Origin: Thermomucor indicae-seudaticae
Lineage: Eukaryota > Mucoromycota > Mucoromycetes > Mucorales > Lichtheimiaceae
Assembly (NCBI GenBank): GCA_000787465.1
Contig: JSYX01000395.1
Coordinates: 1 to 32,633, forward strand
Direction: 5' to 3'
DNA length: 32,633 nt
Shown here: piece after piece, positions 20,102 through 32,116 of the stretch
How the letters are laid out: each line of letters begins with the position of its first letter
How positions within the stretch are numbered: position 1 is the stretch's first letter
Notes under the pieces: model-generated
Told to the model about the DNA's origin: nothing
Seen by the model: only the letters and a program-made list of their open reading frames with translations
Databases searched by the model: none
Position numbers and translations under genes: made by a program

Positions 20102-23100
20102 ATGTCACCTGGCAATACACGCAGCACAAACCCGAATGGTCGGCAAGGCAAAGGGCGGAGGAGCCCAGTACAGTTTCCTCGAGGCGGACGTCATTTTGGC
20201 GACAGTAGCTTCGGTCATTCAGCCCATTCTTCACCATCGGCCAGTACCACTCCGGCTTCTCATGATGTAAGCGAAAAAGGAAGCGTATCCATGCATGAAC
20301 AAGAAGAACGTCTACAACACCAGCAGCAGTCAAATATCCGTGAGTTCAGGTGCTTGCAGAGGCATGCAGAGATGAAAAATCTGACAAAAGTTTGTCTGTA
20401 GAAAACGAGCCTAGCCTGCTTTCGGTTCATGCAGCTCAGAAAGACAAGAAGAAGACATGGTTCTTCGGCAAAAAGAAGAGTAAGTAGTGCGCCGAGCAAT
20501 GTACATTCATTCTCATGTATCTGACGTCAATACTTATCGTCCGTCTCCGTAGCTGTTTCCAGTTCAACAGGTGTGGCCACTAGAGGTACAGTTCCACATG
20601 CTGCGTCGGCTGCAACGGGAGGAGCCACGTCATCCAACAACACGTCTATGACTTCTCTCAGTGCTCATCCACGCAAAAGATCCTACGAGTTGGAATTCCG
20701 CCAAGGCTACAATTACGACATGCCTTCAATGGATGATTCCTTCGTTTTAGGAAACAGATACCAACACCATCGTAAATACTCCAATCCATATGCACCCAGC
20801 GAGCGTAAAAAATCATTTGGATCAGTTGGAAGTCGCAAAGGAAAAGAGCGCGAAAACTCTGAAGGTAGCATTATGCCGTACGCGGGTCGTGCGGATAATG
20901 CTAAGCGCAAGGTTTGTGTCATGAAACATGGCAGCAGAGGTATCAGAATCATGCTAACTGCCTTCGACAGGAAAAAATGGACAGTATGTTTTGTGTCTAG
21001 ATAGGGATTCTGATAGGACGCTCGGCTCACACAATTGGGGTTGCAGTTTATGTGGACCAAAACTTTGCAAGCATGGAAGGGATCGTGAACCCTGACTTTT
21101 ATAATGCACAGCAAGGCAATAATGGTCACGGAAATGGTGGCATATATATTCGACAGGTCGGTTGGGTTAAGAGGTAAATAATAAGCGGTCCTCTCATTTT
21201 TCTGGCTTGTCCATAGAATGAAGACCAGTCCGACGCATGGGCACCACCTGACAGCTGGGGAGTACAACTTCCAGAGAAGACAGCAGGAACAGAAACGCCG
21301 TCAGCGATACTCACAGAAGACGAATCTTCAGAGTATGATTCGTACTCAATATTGGAAGGTCAAAAATACGATGCACACAAGAAGAATGCAAGTATTGTTG
21401 CTGGTTTCTGCTATATGTTTCAGAAATGCTAAATCTGTTACTATAGTATTGCATTCGCATATTCCGTCCTGACGGCACTTTTGCTACCTTACAACTGCCT
21501 CTCAACACGACGGCAGGAGAGATAGTGCAAAGGCTTGCTAGCAAATTCTTTATGCATGATCTAAGTAAGCTAAGTCTCACTATAAGGAGGCAGAGGTTCG
21601 GTAAGTTCCTTGACGTGTAAGATACATGCGGCCACAACCTCATCTTTTGTTGTAACAGAGCGCATACTTCAGCCGAACGAGCGGCCTTTGCTTATTCAAA
21701 AGACTTTGCTCGAGCAGATGGGGTATACCGAACAAGATCACATTGAGGATGTGGGAAGGGAGGACAATTCATATCTGCTGCGATTTACGTTCGGTCCAAG
21801 CGTCGCTCAGACGGTGCACGAGGAAGAAGCGGACTACGGTGACCATCAACATATTGACCTACAAGCTCGCAATCTTTCAACAGTGCCGATATTCCTCTAT
21901 AAATACGCCTCGAAAATTGTATCCCTTGTTTTGTCGAAGAATTTGCAAATGGAGATACCCGTGGACTTCACTCAGATGTGCCGGAACTTGAAGCGGCTTT
22001 GGCTCGCTAATAATGAATACGTCTACTTACCGCAATCAATCCGATATCTTCGAGGTCTCGAGCACTTAAACATCTCTGGTAACCGGCTTCGCGATCTGCA
22101 ACATGCTCGGCTGGAGGATATCGCGGGTCTCAAAACCATGCGAGCATTCAACAACAGACTTGAAAAGCTCCCAAAATCGTTCGCGTCGTTCAAGCAGCTG
22201 ACGATGCTATTCATTTCCAATAATGCATTTACGACGTTTCCCGATGTTATCTGCGAGATAACGAGCCTTACGTACCTCGATATCAGCTTCAACAAGATAT
22301 CTTGTTTTCCGGATGAGATTGGCAACCTGAAAAATCTTGCCCGGCTCTTTGCCATTGCGAACCGTCTATCGGGAAGTTTACCGCAGAGTTTTGCCAGGCT
22401 GGAGAACCTTGAAGAGCTGGATATCCGTCAAAATCAAATTACCAACCTCGATGTACTTTGTCGTTTGCCAAAGCTCGAGATATTATTTGTGGGCTACAAT
22501 GCTGTTAGCATTGTAGGATGCGAGTTTAAAAGCCTGCGTCAGTTGAAGATGACCAAGAACCATTTGACGCAGTTCAATCTGGGTAGTTGTCGCAGACCAT
22601 CCGGCGAGAGCAGTTTAGCGACAACCGGAATTCCGCCACCTTTGTCCTGTAATCCCGAAGGTAGTTTGCTGACAGATCTAGACCTTTCCAGCTGTATGCT
22701 CTCGTCGCTACCTGAAGATGTGTTCCTTAACACGCCATCTCTGGAGGAGTTGGTGCTGGATAGTAATACGCTCATTTCTATACCCTCAAGCATTGGTGCA
22801 TTACGCAAGCTGGTGAGACTCTCTGTGCAAAACAATATCCTGGAGAGCCTGCCTCCAGAGATATCCAAACTGACGGAGCTCAAGACGCTGGATGTGCAAA
22901 AGAACAATCTCAAGGTGCTACCGAAAGAGATATGGCTCTGTGCATCATTGCAGACTCTCAACTGCTCGTCGAATCTTCTGGAGAGCTTTCCCAAGCCCTA
23001 TTCTGCACCTGGAGTTGCTTTGCATCTTCCGCTGGGTTCTCAGAGCGATGCCGTCGTGGCGCCGGAAGTAATGGGCAATGCCGCCTCCGACGGTGTTATG

Positions 23101-26100
23101 TCTGGCTCTCTGGTAGATCACGCCGGTCAAGGCATTGTTCCCGGGACTATTTTCCGTAGAAGCAGCGAGGATGGTCTGGATCAGTCTACTGTTGACGATA
23201 CGACGGACATAAGCCCGGGCAGTGGTATCCAAGCGCCTCCCAATTTCAATCCTCCTTCGTTCTTCGCTAGTCCTCGAAATCATCCACCGCCTTTATCCCT
23301 CTCTTTGCGGCGACTTTTCCTGGGTGACAATCGCTTGACGAATGAAATCTGGTCTCCTTTGATGCTGTGTATGGAGCTTCGCACCCTCAACTTGTCCTTC
23401 AATTATCTGGACGAGATTCCGCCGGAGCACCTCTGTCATCAACATCTCTACGAGCTTTATCTGTCGGGCAATCATCTCACGTCGCTACCAGCGGATGACA
23501 TTGAAAAATTAAGCTATCTACGCGTTTTAGCTGTGAATGGAAACAAGCTGCAAACTTTGCCTGCCGAAATCGGAAAGCTGCGGAAGTTACTTGTACTCGA
23601 TGTTGGAAATAATGTCCTAAAGTACAACATAGCTAACTGGCCATATGATTGGAACTGGTAAGTTAAACAGCTCTTCTAGGGTATCTAGACGTATCTGACA
23701 CTTTGGGAACAAGGAACTGGAACTTGAGCCTGAAATATTTGAATCTTTCTGGCAACAAGCGACTCGAAATTAAGAAGACGCATCCAGAGGTGCATGGGCA
23801 GCGAGAGAAGGACCTTGCGGATTTTAGTGCCTTGACCCGTTTGCGAATGCTAGGTCTAATGGATGTTACAATTTTGGGTGTCTCCGTTCCTGAGGAAACT
23901 CCAGACAGACGTGTTCGGACGTCTCCGTCCGAAGTCAACAATATGTCTTATGGCGTTGCCGATTGGTTGGGATCAAATGAACATTTGGCAACTTGGGACT
24001 TGGTGATGCCTCGCTTCCGAAATAGTGACGATGAATGCATATTTGGGCTGTTTGACGGTCGGAAAAGTTCAAAGGGTTGCAAATTGACAAAGTATTTAAA
24101 CGACAATCTGACTTACCGCGTTACGGAAGAACTGGAGAAGCTCAAGGGCGACGATACAGTAGTCAGTGCTTTGCGACGTTCGTTCTTTGCGCTAGAAAAG
24201 GGGCTTGGGTCCTACGCAGCTGATGAAAAGGATTCTGGCGCTTCAGCTGTCGTCTGCTATATTGCGGGCACGACGCTTTATGTTGCGAACGTCGGTGATG
24301 CTATGGCAGTTATTTCTCGAAATAACGGCCAAGCATTCGAGATTACGCAGAAACATATTGCGTTGAATCCAAGCGAGATATCTCGTATCCAGGCTTCGGG
24401 CGGTTTCGTATCCAATACTGGCAAGCTGAATGGCGAGCTACAAGTGTCGCGAGGTTTTGGTTATTTTGACATGATTCCGGCAGTCAATGCAAATCCCTAC
24501 ATCGCCACGATCGAGCTAACCGAGAACGACGAGTTTGTCATTATGGCATCCCGAGGGCTATGGGAGAGAATGTCGTACCAAACAGCAGTGGATGTTGCTC
24601 GGACTGAGAAGGATGATTTAATGGCGGCTGCGCAGAAACTTCGAGACTTCGCTATCACTTACGGCGCTGAAAAAGATTTGATGGTTATGGTGATAGGTGT
24701 TGGAGATCTCTTTGATAAACGAGACAGACGGCTGCGATATCTTCGAGGACCGGGAAGAGGAGCCGCTGGAGCTGACGCAGCTGGCATTCTTATGGATGAG
24801 GTGCCGCTAGGGCCGGTTGGCCTTTTGTCTGGGAAAAAACGACGTCCCCAAGAAGGCCCAGTTGACTCGGTAGGGACATTACCGATATCGTTTGGTTCGC
24901 TAAAAACTCACAAAGTGCATACTGTAGACGCTGGCTCGTTTGGATAGGGAAGTGCCACCACCCATCAATCAGGTGGCGCTAGTGTTTACGGATATTAAGA
25001 GTTCGACACAATTATGGGAAACTCAGCCAGAAAATATGCGAGCTGCTATCAAGATCCACGATGCTGTGATGCGGCGAACGTTGCGAAGCGTGGGTGGTTA
25101 CGAAGTCAAGACGGAAGGTGACGCCTTCATGGTGTCCTTCAAAGATATCACATCTGCACTGTTGTGGTGTTTTACTGTTCAGCTTCAGCTGCTGGAGGCT
25201 GACTGGCCAGCAGGCATTCTCAACACAGAAGAAGGTCGTGAAATTGAAAGGGATAACAAGATCATATACCGCGGGTTATCGGTCCGCATGGGTGTGCATT
25301 GGGGAACACCTGTTTTTGAACGCAACCCTATCACAAACCGAATGGATTATTTTGGTCCTGTAGTGAACAAAGCCAGTCGTATATGTAATGCTGCTGACGG
25401 TGGGCAGATTTGCGTCTCGTCAGATGTTATAGCGGCATTGCGTCACTTCCCTGGCTTTTTGGACGAAGGACAAATCGCGACGGACGAGTCAACTGCTTCC
25501 GCCGGTGGATATATTCTGAATCGAGATATACAACAGCTAAAGCGACTAGGATTTCATATAATGGAACTCGGAATGCGCAAATTGAAGGGCCTTGAAACAC
25601 CCGAAATGCTTAGTCTTGTATACCCGAAGCAACTCGCAGGACGAATCGAGCTTGCGGAAGAGCATTCAATGTCATCTGGTCAACGCACAGAAAAATCTGC
25701 GCCCGCGTCACCTCGACTGACTAGGACAACTGACACCTCACTAGCCCCTTCTCCATCTGTTGGTCCTTCAAGGTCCATTGCTCCTTCTCGTGTCTCGACA
25801 CCTACAGAACAAGAAGGTGAACTACATCAGCAGCTATCCGGGCCTTTGAATGTCGCGTATCCAGATAACCGAGCCTTGGATGACCGCGGAGCTTATCTTG
25901 ACCGGTCGGCGACTCCTAGAACAATCGACCATTCGGCGCGTGTAATCGATCCATCTCTTGTCGCTGCTTTGAGTAACCTAGCTATTCGACTCGAGCATCT
26001 TACTACGGTTTTTATGTGTTCACGTTGTGTAACGACTAGCAAGAACGGAGCAGCAACACAACTTTCGGCAAGAGCAGCAGGCGTACGTAAGGCGCTAGAG

Positions 26101-26466
26101 ACCCGTGAAGGCAGCTGGCTCAACCGTATGTTTGAGCGACATATTATGTATGATGCCACAGACGAGGAGTTGATTACTCTTATGGAAAACTTTGTAACGC
26201 GGATTGAGGTATGTCGTAGCATACTGCCTTGATGGTTTAGTGAAGTCTGACTGATCGATTGATTGTAAACTATGCAGAACGCGGCTTCCACGCTCTATCT
26301 GCACAAAGTTGGACACTTTGCCAATGTTCTGGAGAAACTTGGCGAAGCAATTGACTTGGATCCTATGCATATTTTGCGAGCATTGCAAATGTATTCCGAA
26401 GTGGCTGGATTGACAGAAATGCCTGCTGGTCTGGCTGCTGAATCCCAACCTCCAAAGGAAAAGTAG
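20102..26466 (+). CDS. CYR1: Adenylate cyclase, fungal Cyr1 type
   Basis: This enzyme makes cAMP from ATP at the plasma membrane, under control of Ras/G-alpha proteins and CAP, and drives PKA. Eleven exons (20102-20339, 20402-20479, 20553-20911, 20971-20983, 21047-21156, 21217-21387, 21447-21600, 21659-23657, 23714-24869, 24928-26208, 26278-26466) give 1,915 aa; yeast Cyr1 is 2,026. Domains in order: low-complexity Ser/Gly N-terminus (1-300); RA domain (about 324-375, CIRIFRPDGTFATLQLPL); leucine-rich repeats (about 420-1060, for example LKRLWLANNEYVYLP); PP2C-like domain (about 1115-1375); class III cyclase domain (about 1435-1665) with metal-binding Asp in FTDIKSST and TEGDAFMVSF and VNKASRIC; a C-terminal tail (1666-1915) in the position where the yeast enzyme binds CAP. 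The PP2C domain has GLFDGRKSSKG where active enzymes have DGHGG. Exon 4 is 13 nt, and intron 6 appears to be GC-AG. Confidence 0.96.
20971..20983 (+). other. 13-nt micro-exon of CYR1
   Basis: GAAAAAATGGACA lies between a CTAAC-containing intron (20912-20970) and a GTATGT donor. It restores the frame between exon 3 and exon 5 (EKMD then IYVDQNFASMEG). Without it the phases do not match. Confidence 0.65.
21388..21446 (+). other. GC-AG intron in CYR1
   Basis: The intron begins GCAAGTATTG and ends CTATAG, with a GCTAAAT branch-like site. Only this donor gives phase 0 into the RA domain (YCIRIFRPDG). The nearby GT donors give the wrong phase. The donor hexamer is identical to that of the GC-AG intron in the HAD gene. 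Confidence 0.65.
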
Positions 26467-27587
26467 TAGCAGTAATTTCTTTTTTAGTTTTTTTTTTTTT
26501 GTGTCTGTAGTATTTTTATTTTTGTTTGCAATCTTGTCACTTAATCCACACAACAGCAAACACCTGCCTTCCCTGCATGCTCCCTCATACAATTTCATCC
26601 ATGAAAAAATACCGCCCTAATATGTCCTCTTTTTATTTTTTATTCTTAGTATCTTTTTCAAAATGATGACGTTGCACGAATAAAGCAAGTATGATAATCG
26701 GGTTAATGAAGAAAGCCTTTATGTGAACGGTGCCATAGAGATCCTGACAAGACCTAGCTTTTCGTGTTAATCCCACGGATTTTTTAATGGCAAATCTACC
26801 GTTGAGCGGTTTGCGATACCCGTCTGTTACGGCCGATTTGATTGAAATTCACATGATATGGAGATATAGAAATAAGAAAGCGAGATCAAACAGATTAGAG
26901 ATTTACGACTAGGATGCTGTCGGATGCAGAAACCCATACTCGTCAATAAATGCGTCGAACGCGCCTGTCAACGTGATCTAGGCCTGGTGCTGGTGGAGTC
27001 ATTTCTTAAGCTGCAGGTGGGCTTTATGGGCTGATATCTATTTGTAGCCGACATTGTAGGCGTGCTCTATGCACTGCAGGAATCTGTTTCTCTCGTTTGT
27101 TTAATCCGGAAGAACGCAGAGGTTGCGATTTGCTTCCCGATACAAAAGGCTTTGCCTAGTTAGGGACATAATGGCGAAGGCTATCGAGAATCTAGACTGA
27201 AAAACCGCGGAAATAACAACAGCAAAAAGTGGAACAGAAGGCGCGGTAATTCTACCTGTCGAAGCGGAAGAGGAGCGCTATACCCAACGGAGGAAAAGTG
27301 CCCTCATTTTCTGCAAACTCGGTTTCACCCCGCCCCACCGAGGCACACAAAAGGCGCAATCTGCTTGCCGGTTTTTCTCTTCCCAACTGTAATCCGCCTA
27401 TTTGGCTCGGCTCTACTTCTTGCAACTTTTCGAATGAACCATACCGATAAGCAGCAACAGCCGTCGGATCTTGATGACACAACCCCCTTATTCGAATTCC
27501 TCGCTGGCATGCCTCAAAGGGACGACAAACAATTCCTTTGACCAACTCCCACCTTCTCGCACCCGCTCATCCAGTTTCCTGAAAATC
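26467..27587. other. Spacer between CYR1 and the FRAY-like kinase
   Basis: It starts with a T-rich 3' flank (about 26478-26530) and contains the kinase promoter. C-rich blocks (CCCCGCCCC at about 27329) lie 250 bp before the chosen start. No gene is seen. Confidence 0.5.
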
Positions 27588-30127
27588 ATGCCTCATCATA
27601 ATAACATTAACATGTCTCGACGGTTTTCCGAAGTCGGGAATAGGCATCCCTCTGTCATTGAAGTCTCGAGCAATTCATCTTGCACGTCCCTGGTAGAGAA
27701 GCCGACACTCAAACTAGAAGACTTTGATATCCAGAAACCGATCGGTAACATACATAGGCACGAGGTTCAGGCTACTTCTTTATGGCTAATATCTAGAGGC
27801 TGTAGGCTATGGCTCTTCTGCAGTCGTTCACAGTGCCTTCTACAAGCCATCTCAGAAGAAAGTGGCGATAAAAGTGATTGATCTGGATATGTTTGAGCGC
27901 AATCAGATTGATGAGCTACGGGTAAAGAAACAATAAGAAGAGATTGAGTATAAAATCGTTTTGCTCATACATGTTAGCGAGAGACATCGCTTATGGCCCT
28001 TTCAAAACATCCCAACATTCTGAAAGTGTACGGATCGTTTGTGAGCGGGTCTAAGCTATATATTGTCACCCCATTTCTTTCTGGCGGTAAGTCGAGGAAA
28101 GAGAGAGAGTGTGTGTCGGTGCTTATTCTTAGTGTCGCATCAGGATCATGCCTCGATATCATGAAGACGGGCTTTGCTCAAGGATTCGAAGAAACCACGA
28201 TTGCGACCATCTTAAAACAGACACTAGAAGGTTTATGCTATCTTCATAAGAATGGACATATACATCGAGATGTGAAGGCGGGTAACCTTCTAATGGATGA
28301 GCAAGGAACAGTCTTGTTAGCCGATTTTGGTGTATCAAGTTCTCTGACCGAAAATGGGGCGCTCCGAAAGACGTTTGTGGGAACGGTACAATGACCTATG
28401 TTAGTGTGCGGTTGACTTTGCACAGCTCATATCCGTTTCTTGCTATTCACAGCCTTGCTGGATGGCCCCAGAAGTGATGGAGCAGCAGTCTGGGTACGAT
28501 TACAAGGCAGACATTTGGAGCTTTGGTATCACAGGACTAGAGTTGGCGACAGGACACGCCCCATTTGCAAAGTACCCTCCGATGAAGGTAATAAGCGGAA
28601 GCCTGAAATATGTGCGACGGTTTCTTAAGGACAGACAACGTGACCTCCCAGGTTTTGATGATGACCTTGTCTAACGAGCCACCAACACTGGATCGGGAGG
28701 CTACTTTTCACAAGTACTCCAAGACATTCAAAGATATGATTGATGCTTGTCTAAAGAAAGATCCCAAGAAGAGGTAACAGGCTGGAAGAATAAGCGGGGA
28801 AAGAAAGGGAAGGTCTTACAAATCAGTTTAGACCGACTGCCGAAGATTTATTGCATCATCCGTTCTTTAAGCAAGCAAAGAAAAAGGAGTATCTTGTAAA
28901 GTCCGTCCTCGCCCACGTCTTGCCTTTGGAGCAGCGTCCCCACAAGAAAGTGCCCCAAAAGCACATCAAAGTCGATCTCACGGAAGAGCAGTGGGACTTT
29001 GATATCGCTGATGCACCCCAGAAAAAGCATATTTCCTTTGGTCACGTCATTATCAGGGACCCAGCGAAACCAGCTGAAACCCAGCCGCCTGCCCGCTCAT
29101 CTTCTAGCGGAAGCTCAAAGAAGTCCAGATTCCAGATCGATCCTGCAGGTCCAGAAAGTGACGGCAACAACAACAACGAATCGAAAAAGGGTAGATTCAG
29201 TGTAAGCCAAGAGCCTGTTTCCCAGGATACTCTGGCGCCTGTTCCGCTGGCGCGCATACGAAGTCAAGACAGTATGCAAGGTTAGAAGCAAGAAGTACTA
29301 ATTTGCTTGCGTTTGCGGAGACGCTAACTCGTGCGAAATAGAGAGGAAATCAAGGTTTGAAGTTCAGCAGCTTTCCTCAGAAAGCACAGGTATTTCCCGT
29401 GAGAACTCTGCAATTTCACTCCCACGAAACGGGTCGACGAGTTCCAAGTCGAGTCGCTTCTCGGTCGAAGTAGAGCATCCTGCCGGGCGGGAAACAGAGG
29501 CATCGAGTGACTTGCGCAAAAAGGGGCGGTTTGAGCTGAGCGGTGGGCCGACTGAGCCATCCCTCCGTACTGAAGGTAAAATTATCTTGTGGCGAACTTC
29601 TCTCAGAAGGTAATGGACAAACCGTTTATTTACTTGATGCATCCGACAGAATCTCCGATGTCCGTCTCACCGAGCACATCCCCGTACGCCTCAGTCTTGA
29701 GAGACAAACCCATAGCAGTAGAGAATAATGCACTACCGGCCACTCTGTATACCCAAATGGAGACATTGCTGAAGCAAAATGAAATCCAAAGAAGCATTCT
29801 GCACGACATGCTCATGGCGACGCGAAGTAATAGAGAACCTGCTGGCAGGAAACAACTCGCTGATGGCCATGCAGATATTTCCGCGACGATGGTAAGTACA
29901 AAGAACGCCAGTAGTATCTCGTTCGGTACTAAGGAAGTTGGTTTCAGGAACGTTTGCAGCAACTGTTGATTTCGGCATCTCAAGAACGTGCAAGGCTGAT
30001 ACGTGAGAATGAAGAGCTGAAGCGTGAACTGGAGCAGCTGCGGAGGAAAAACAACAGTAATAGTGCAATGACTCGTTCGTTGTCGTCATCATCGTCGTCC
30101 ACTAGCGGATTAGCAGAGAGGATGTGA
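27588..30127 (+). CDS. STE20-family kinase, OSR1/SPAK/FRAY-like
   Basis: This Ser/Thr kinase belongs to the group that in animals acts below WNK kinases in osmotic and ion-transport control; the fungal role is unknown. Exons: 27588-27744, 27806-27921, 27978-28086, 28144-28385, 28453-28587, 28652-28773, 28832-29280, 29342-29575, 29650-29891, 29948-30127 (661 aa). Kinase domain (about 47-305): glycine loop [12 protein letters not shown], Lys75 in VAIKVIDLD, catalytic Asp170 in [13 protein letters not shown] at 188-190, T-loop Thr204 in [15 protein letters not shown], the same sequence context as in animal OSR1. The tail (about 385-510) carries five spaced RFx[V/I/L] motifs (RFQI, RFSV, RFEV, RFSV, RFEL), each after a basic or Ser pair. 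The C-terminus (about 600-640) is a coiled coil ([16 protein letters not shown]). I see no CCT domain. An in-frame ATG at 27474 could start the protein 38 residues earlier. Confidence 0.93.
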
Positions 30128-31125
30128 TATGTATAGCAATATAGACCATGTCCCTTTTTTGTAATACCGTTATTACTATGTAGGCTTTGTAGTCTGCGAT
30201 ATGCATACGACAGTGTGCAAGATTTGATTTTTCTTCTCGTGTTTAGCAAGTAGACAGAAAAGTTAATGTAAAAGTCCTCCAATCTGGGAGTGTCTCTTCC
30301 AGCACGAATACAAACCCTAAGCCCAAAAATGAGCTTGGCCAAGGATACAGAGTTTCCATATACGAGAAATCCTACCGCTCAACCGTTTCTTTTTTCCTGG
30401 GCTTGCGTTCATTGCCCGGTCGTCTCGTAATGGTATTCTTCTTCAACCGCCTTTGAATCTTTTTGCATGTTAATAACGCAGTAGACAGACTCATATTGTC
30501 AGACTTCAAATTGTCATAAGAAATGCTTTCAAAAATTTTTTACTGGTCAGTCACCAGCAACCCCGTATTTTATCTGTCCATAGCCATATCCGCCTAAAAG
30601 CTTAATATAGCCGTAATTTCGATATTTTGGATCGCTTTCTTCCCGGCTGTTCTGAAGTAATCGTTATCGTGAGGGTATGTTCTACCATACGTACGTATTT
30701 CTTAGGGCAGCGTCAGGAATTTGGGCAACATTTAGGATTGACTTCGCACTTGACCAGGCTAAGTTACGTAAGTAGAAAATATGTACCTTAGGTCGAGGCT
30801 CACATTTCCCCTGGGGTTTTGTAACACCGGGCTTTTTTCGCAGCCATGGTCACGGAATACTTAAAAGCTAAGATAGACTTTGTCAACACCCTGCTGTTGT
30901 GCAACCTGCAACGACAAAATGGCTGCTGCACTAATGCGGGGTATAAGACCACCAAAAGAAGTGAAAAATCGAAATGTGAGTTAGCCGTATTTTGGTTGCT
31001 GTTAATGTTTGCAGCGAGAGCTTGCCTGGGCTGTCTACGGACTGAATGGAAATAGGTTGTCGCTGGTTAGTTTTGCGACCAGCTTCGTATAAGCGCTTCT
31101 ATGTTGTCCATGCATTTAATTGATT

Positions 31126-31250
31126 TACAGTAACCGCTCGCTGTAGTGATAATTATGTAGTGATCGCTCGATTTAGTGATCTCTTTTTCCATTCACCATT
31201 TTGGTAAGCAGGGAAATATTACTAATTCTGTGTAGTGATCAATGATCACT
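31126..31250. mobile_element. Candidate DNA-transposon end with TAGTGAT repeats
   Basis: TA (31126-31127) is followed by CAGTAACCGCTCGCTG. TAGTGAT then occurs at 31144-31150, 31158-31164, 31174-31180 and 31233-31239, and CGCTCG at 31135-31140 and 31165-31170. At 31234-31250 AGTGATCA and TGATCACT form a perfect palindrome around one base. A TA followed by a CAGT-start terminus with internal repeats is typical of pogo/Tigger-like (Tc1-mariner) ends. I could not find the matching inverted end in the window, so it may be a solo or eroded terminus. Confidence 0.4.
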
Positions 31251-31424
31251 TTCAAATGGGGCATTGCTTTATCAAGTGCCAGTCAAAGTGCTGGCAGTGA
31301 TTTTATTTTCTAAAGGAGGATGTGGTTTCGGTCTTGATTAAAATAATATAAGACTAAACATTACGGATGCAATTGATGAGGATGCGTACACATGATTAAA
31401 GGTAGGATATGCAAGTGAACGTAA

Positions 31425-31772
31425 ATATATATAATGACGCAGTATTGGAAGTGCAGATATGTACAGTGATATGAAAGTCAGATACATACACTCTTTATTG
31501 CAATGGTGAATAGAGCGGATCTGCTGCCATGAATATATAGCGCGGACCAGCCGCAAAGGGTATATACAAAGGTGATTACAGTTACATACAGTGACAGTAG
31601 ATACAGGGAATGAAGATATGTACAAGTGTAGTAGATATGAAAGTGAGTAAAGATATATACAATGACGAAGTATAGGCAATGTAAGTATGTACAGTCAAAT
31701 GAATCCAACGTATATACAGTCGTCCTTGTAACGGCGAATAGTGCGGGACAGCCGCAAAGGGTATATACAAAG
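31425..31772. repeat. Imperfect tandem repeat (~200-230 bp units)
   Basis: A 23-bp block (AGCCGCAAAGGGTATATACA...) at 31549-31571 recurs exactly at 31750-31772. An upstream block around AATGACG (31433-31439) recurs at 31661-31667 with flanking similarity (ATATGTACAGT / GTATGTACAGT). A weaker third copy lies between. Many ATATGTACA-like words run through the whole region. Confidence 0.6.
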
Positions 31773-32092
31773 AGTCCGGGAAACTTTTGGTAGGGTATGG
31801 CAGGCGAACACCAGGTGAGACATACGCGAAAAAGGTGTATGTGTTCTTCGTCTCTGTCAAAGGAGGACTTGACGGTTCGCATGGTCTTTTTGGTCTCCGG
31901 AAAGCACAAACAACATATCGCAAGGGTTGGTTATTGACTGGAGTGTTGAAGTAAAAAGGAAAAGGAGGAGGAGGAACAAGAGGAAAAAATCTTGTCAAAA
32001 AGATGCTTATTTGTAGAAACTTTTGATTACTGTCCGGATTGGGAATAGTCGCCGCGGATACTTTCCACAAGAACAGCATGGTCAGGCTATTC

Positions 32093-32116
32093 AATAATTA
32101 TAGTGACGTAATTATT
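32093..32116. repeat. Short perfect inverted repeat
   Basis: AATAATTA (32093-32100) and TAATTATT (32109-32116) are exact complements around TAGTGACG. The sequence echoes the TAGTGATAATTA word at 31144 about 950 bp to the left, so the two could mark the ends of one eroded element (weak inference). Confidence 0.35.

Noticed and set aside
27252..27545. Minus-strand ORF of 97 aa upstream of the kinase
   Set aside because: No domain; it overlaps the probable kinase promoter and 5' leader.
29576..29649. Short intron ending at TCTCAG (about 29607) in the kinase gene
   Set aside because: It puts the next exon in a frame that ends at TAA and loses the coiled-coil; the acceptor at 29649 restores the frame.
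31338..32094. Three minus-strand ORFs rich in Tyr/Leu/Ile
   Set aside because: They are translations of AT-rich repeated DNA and share words because of the nucleotide repeats.
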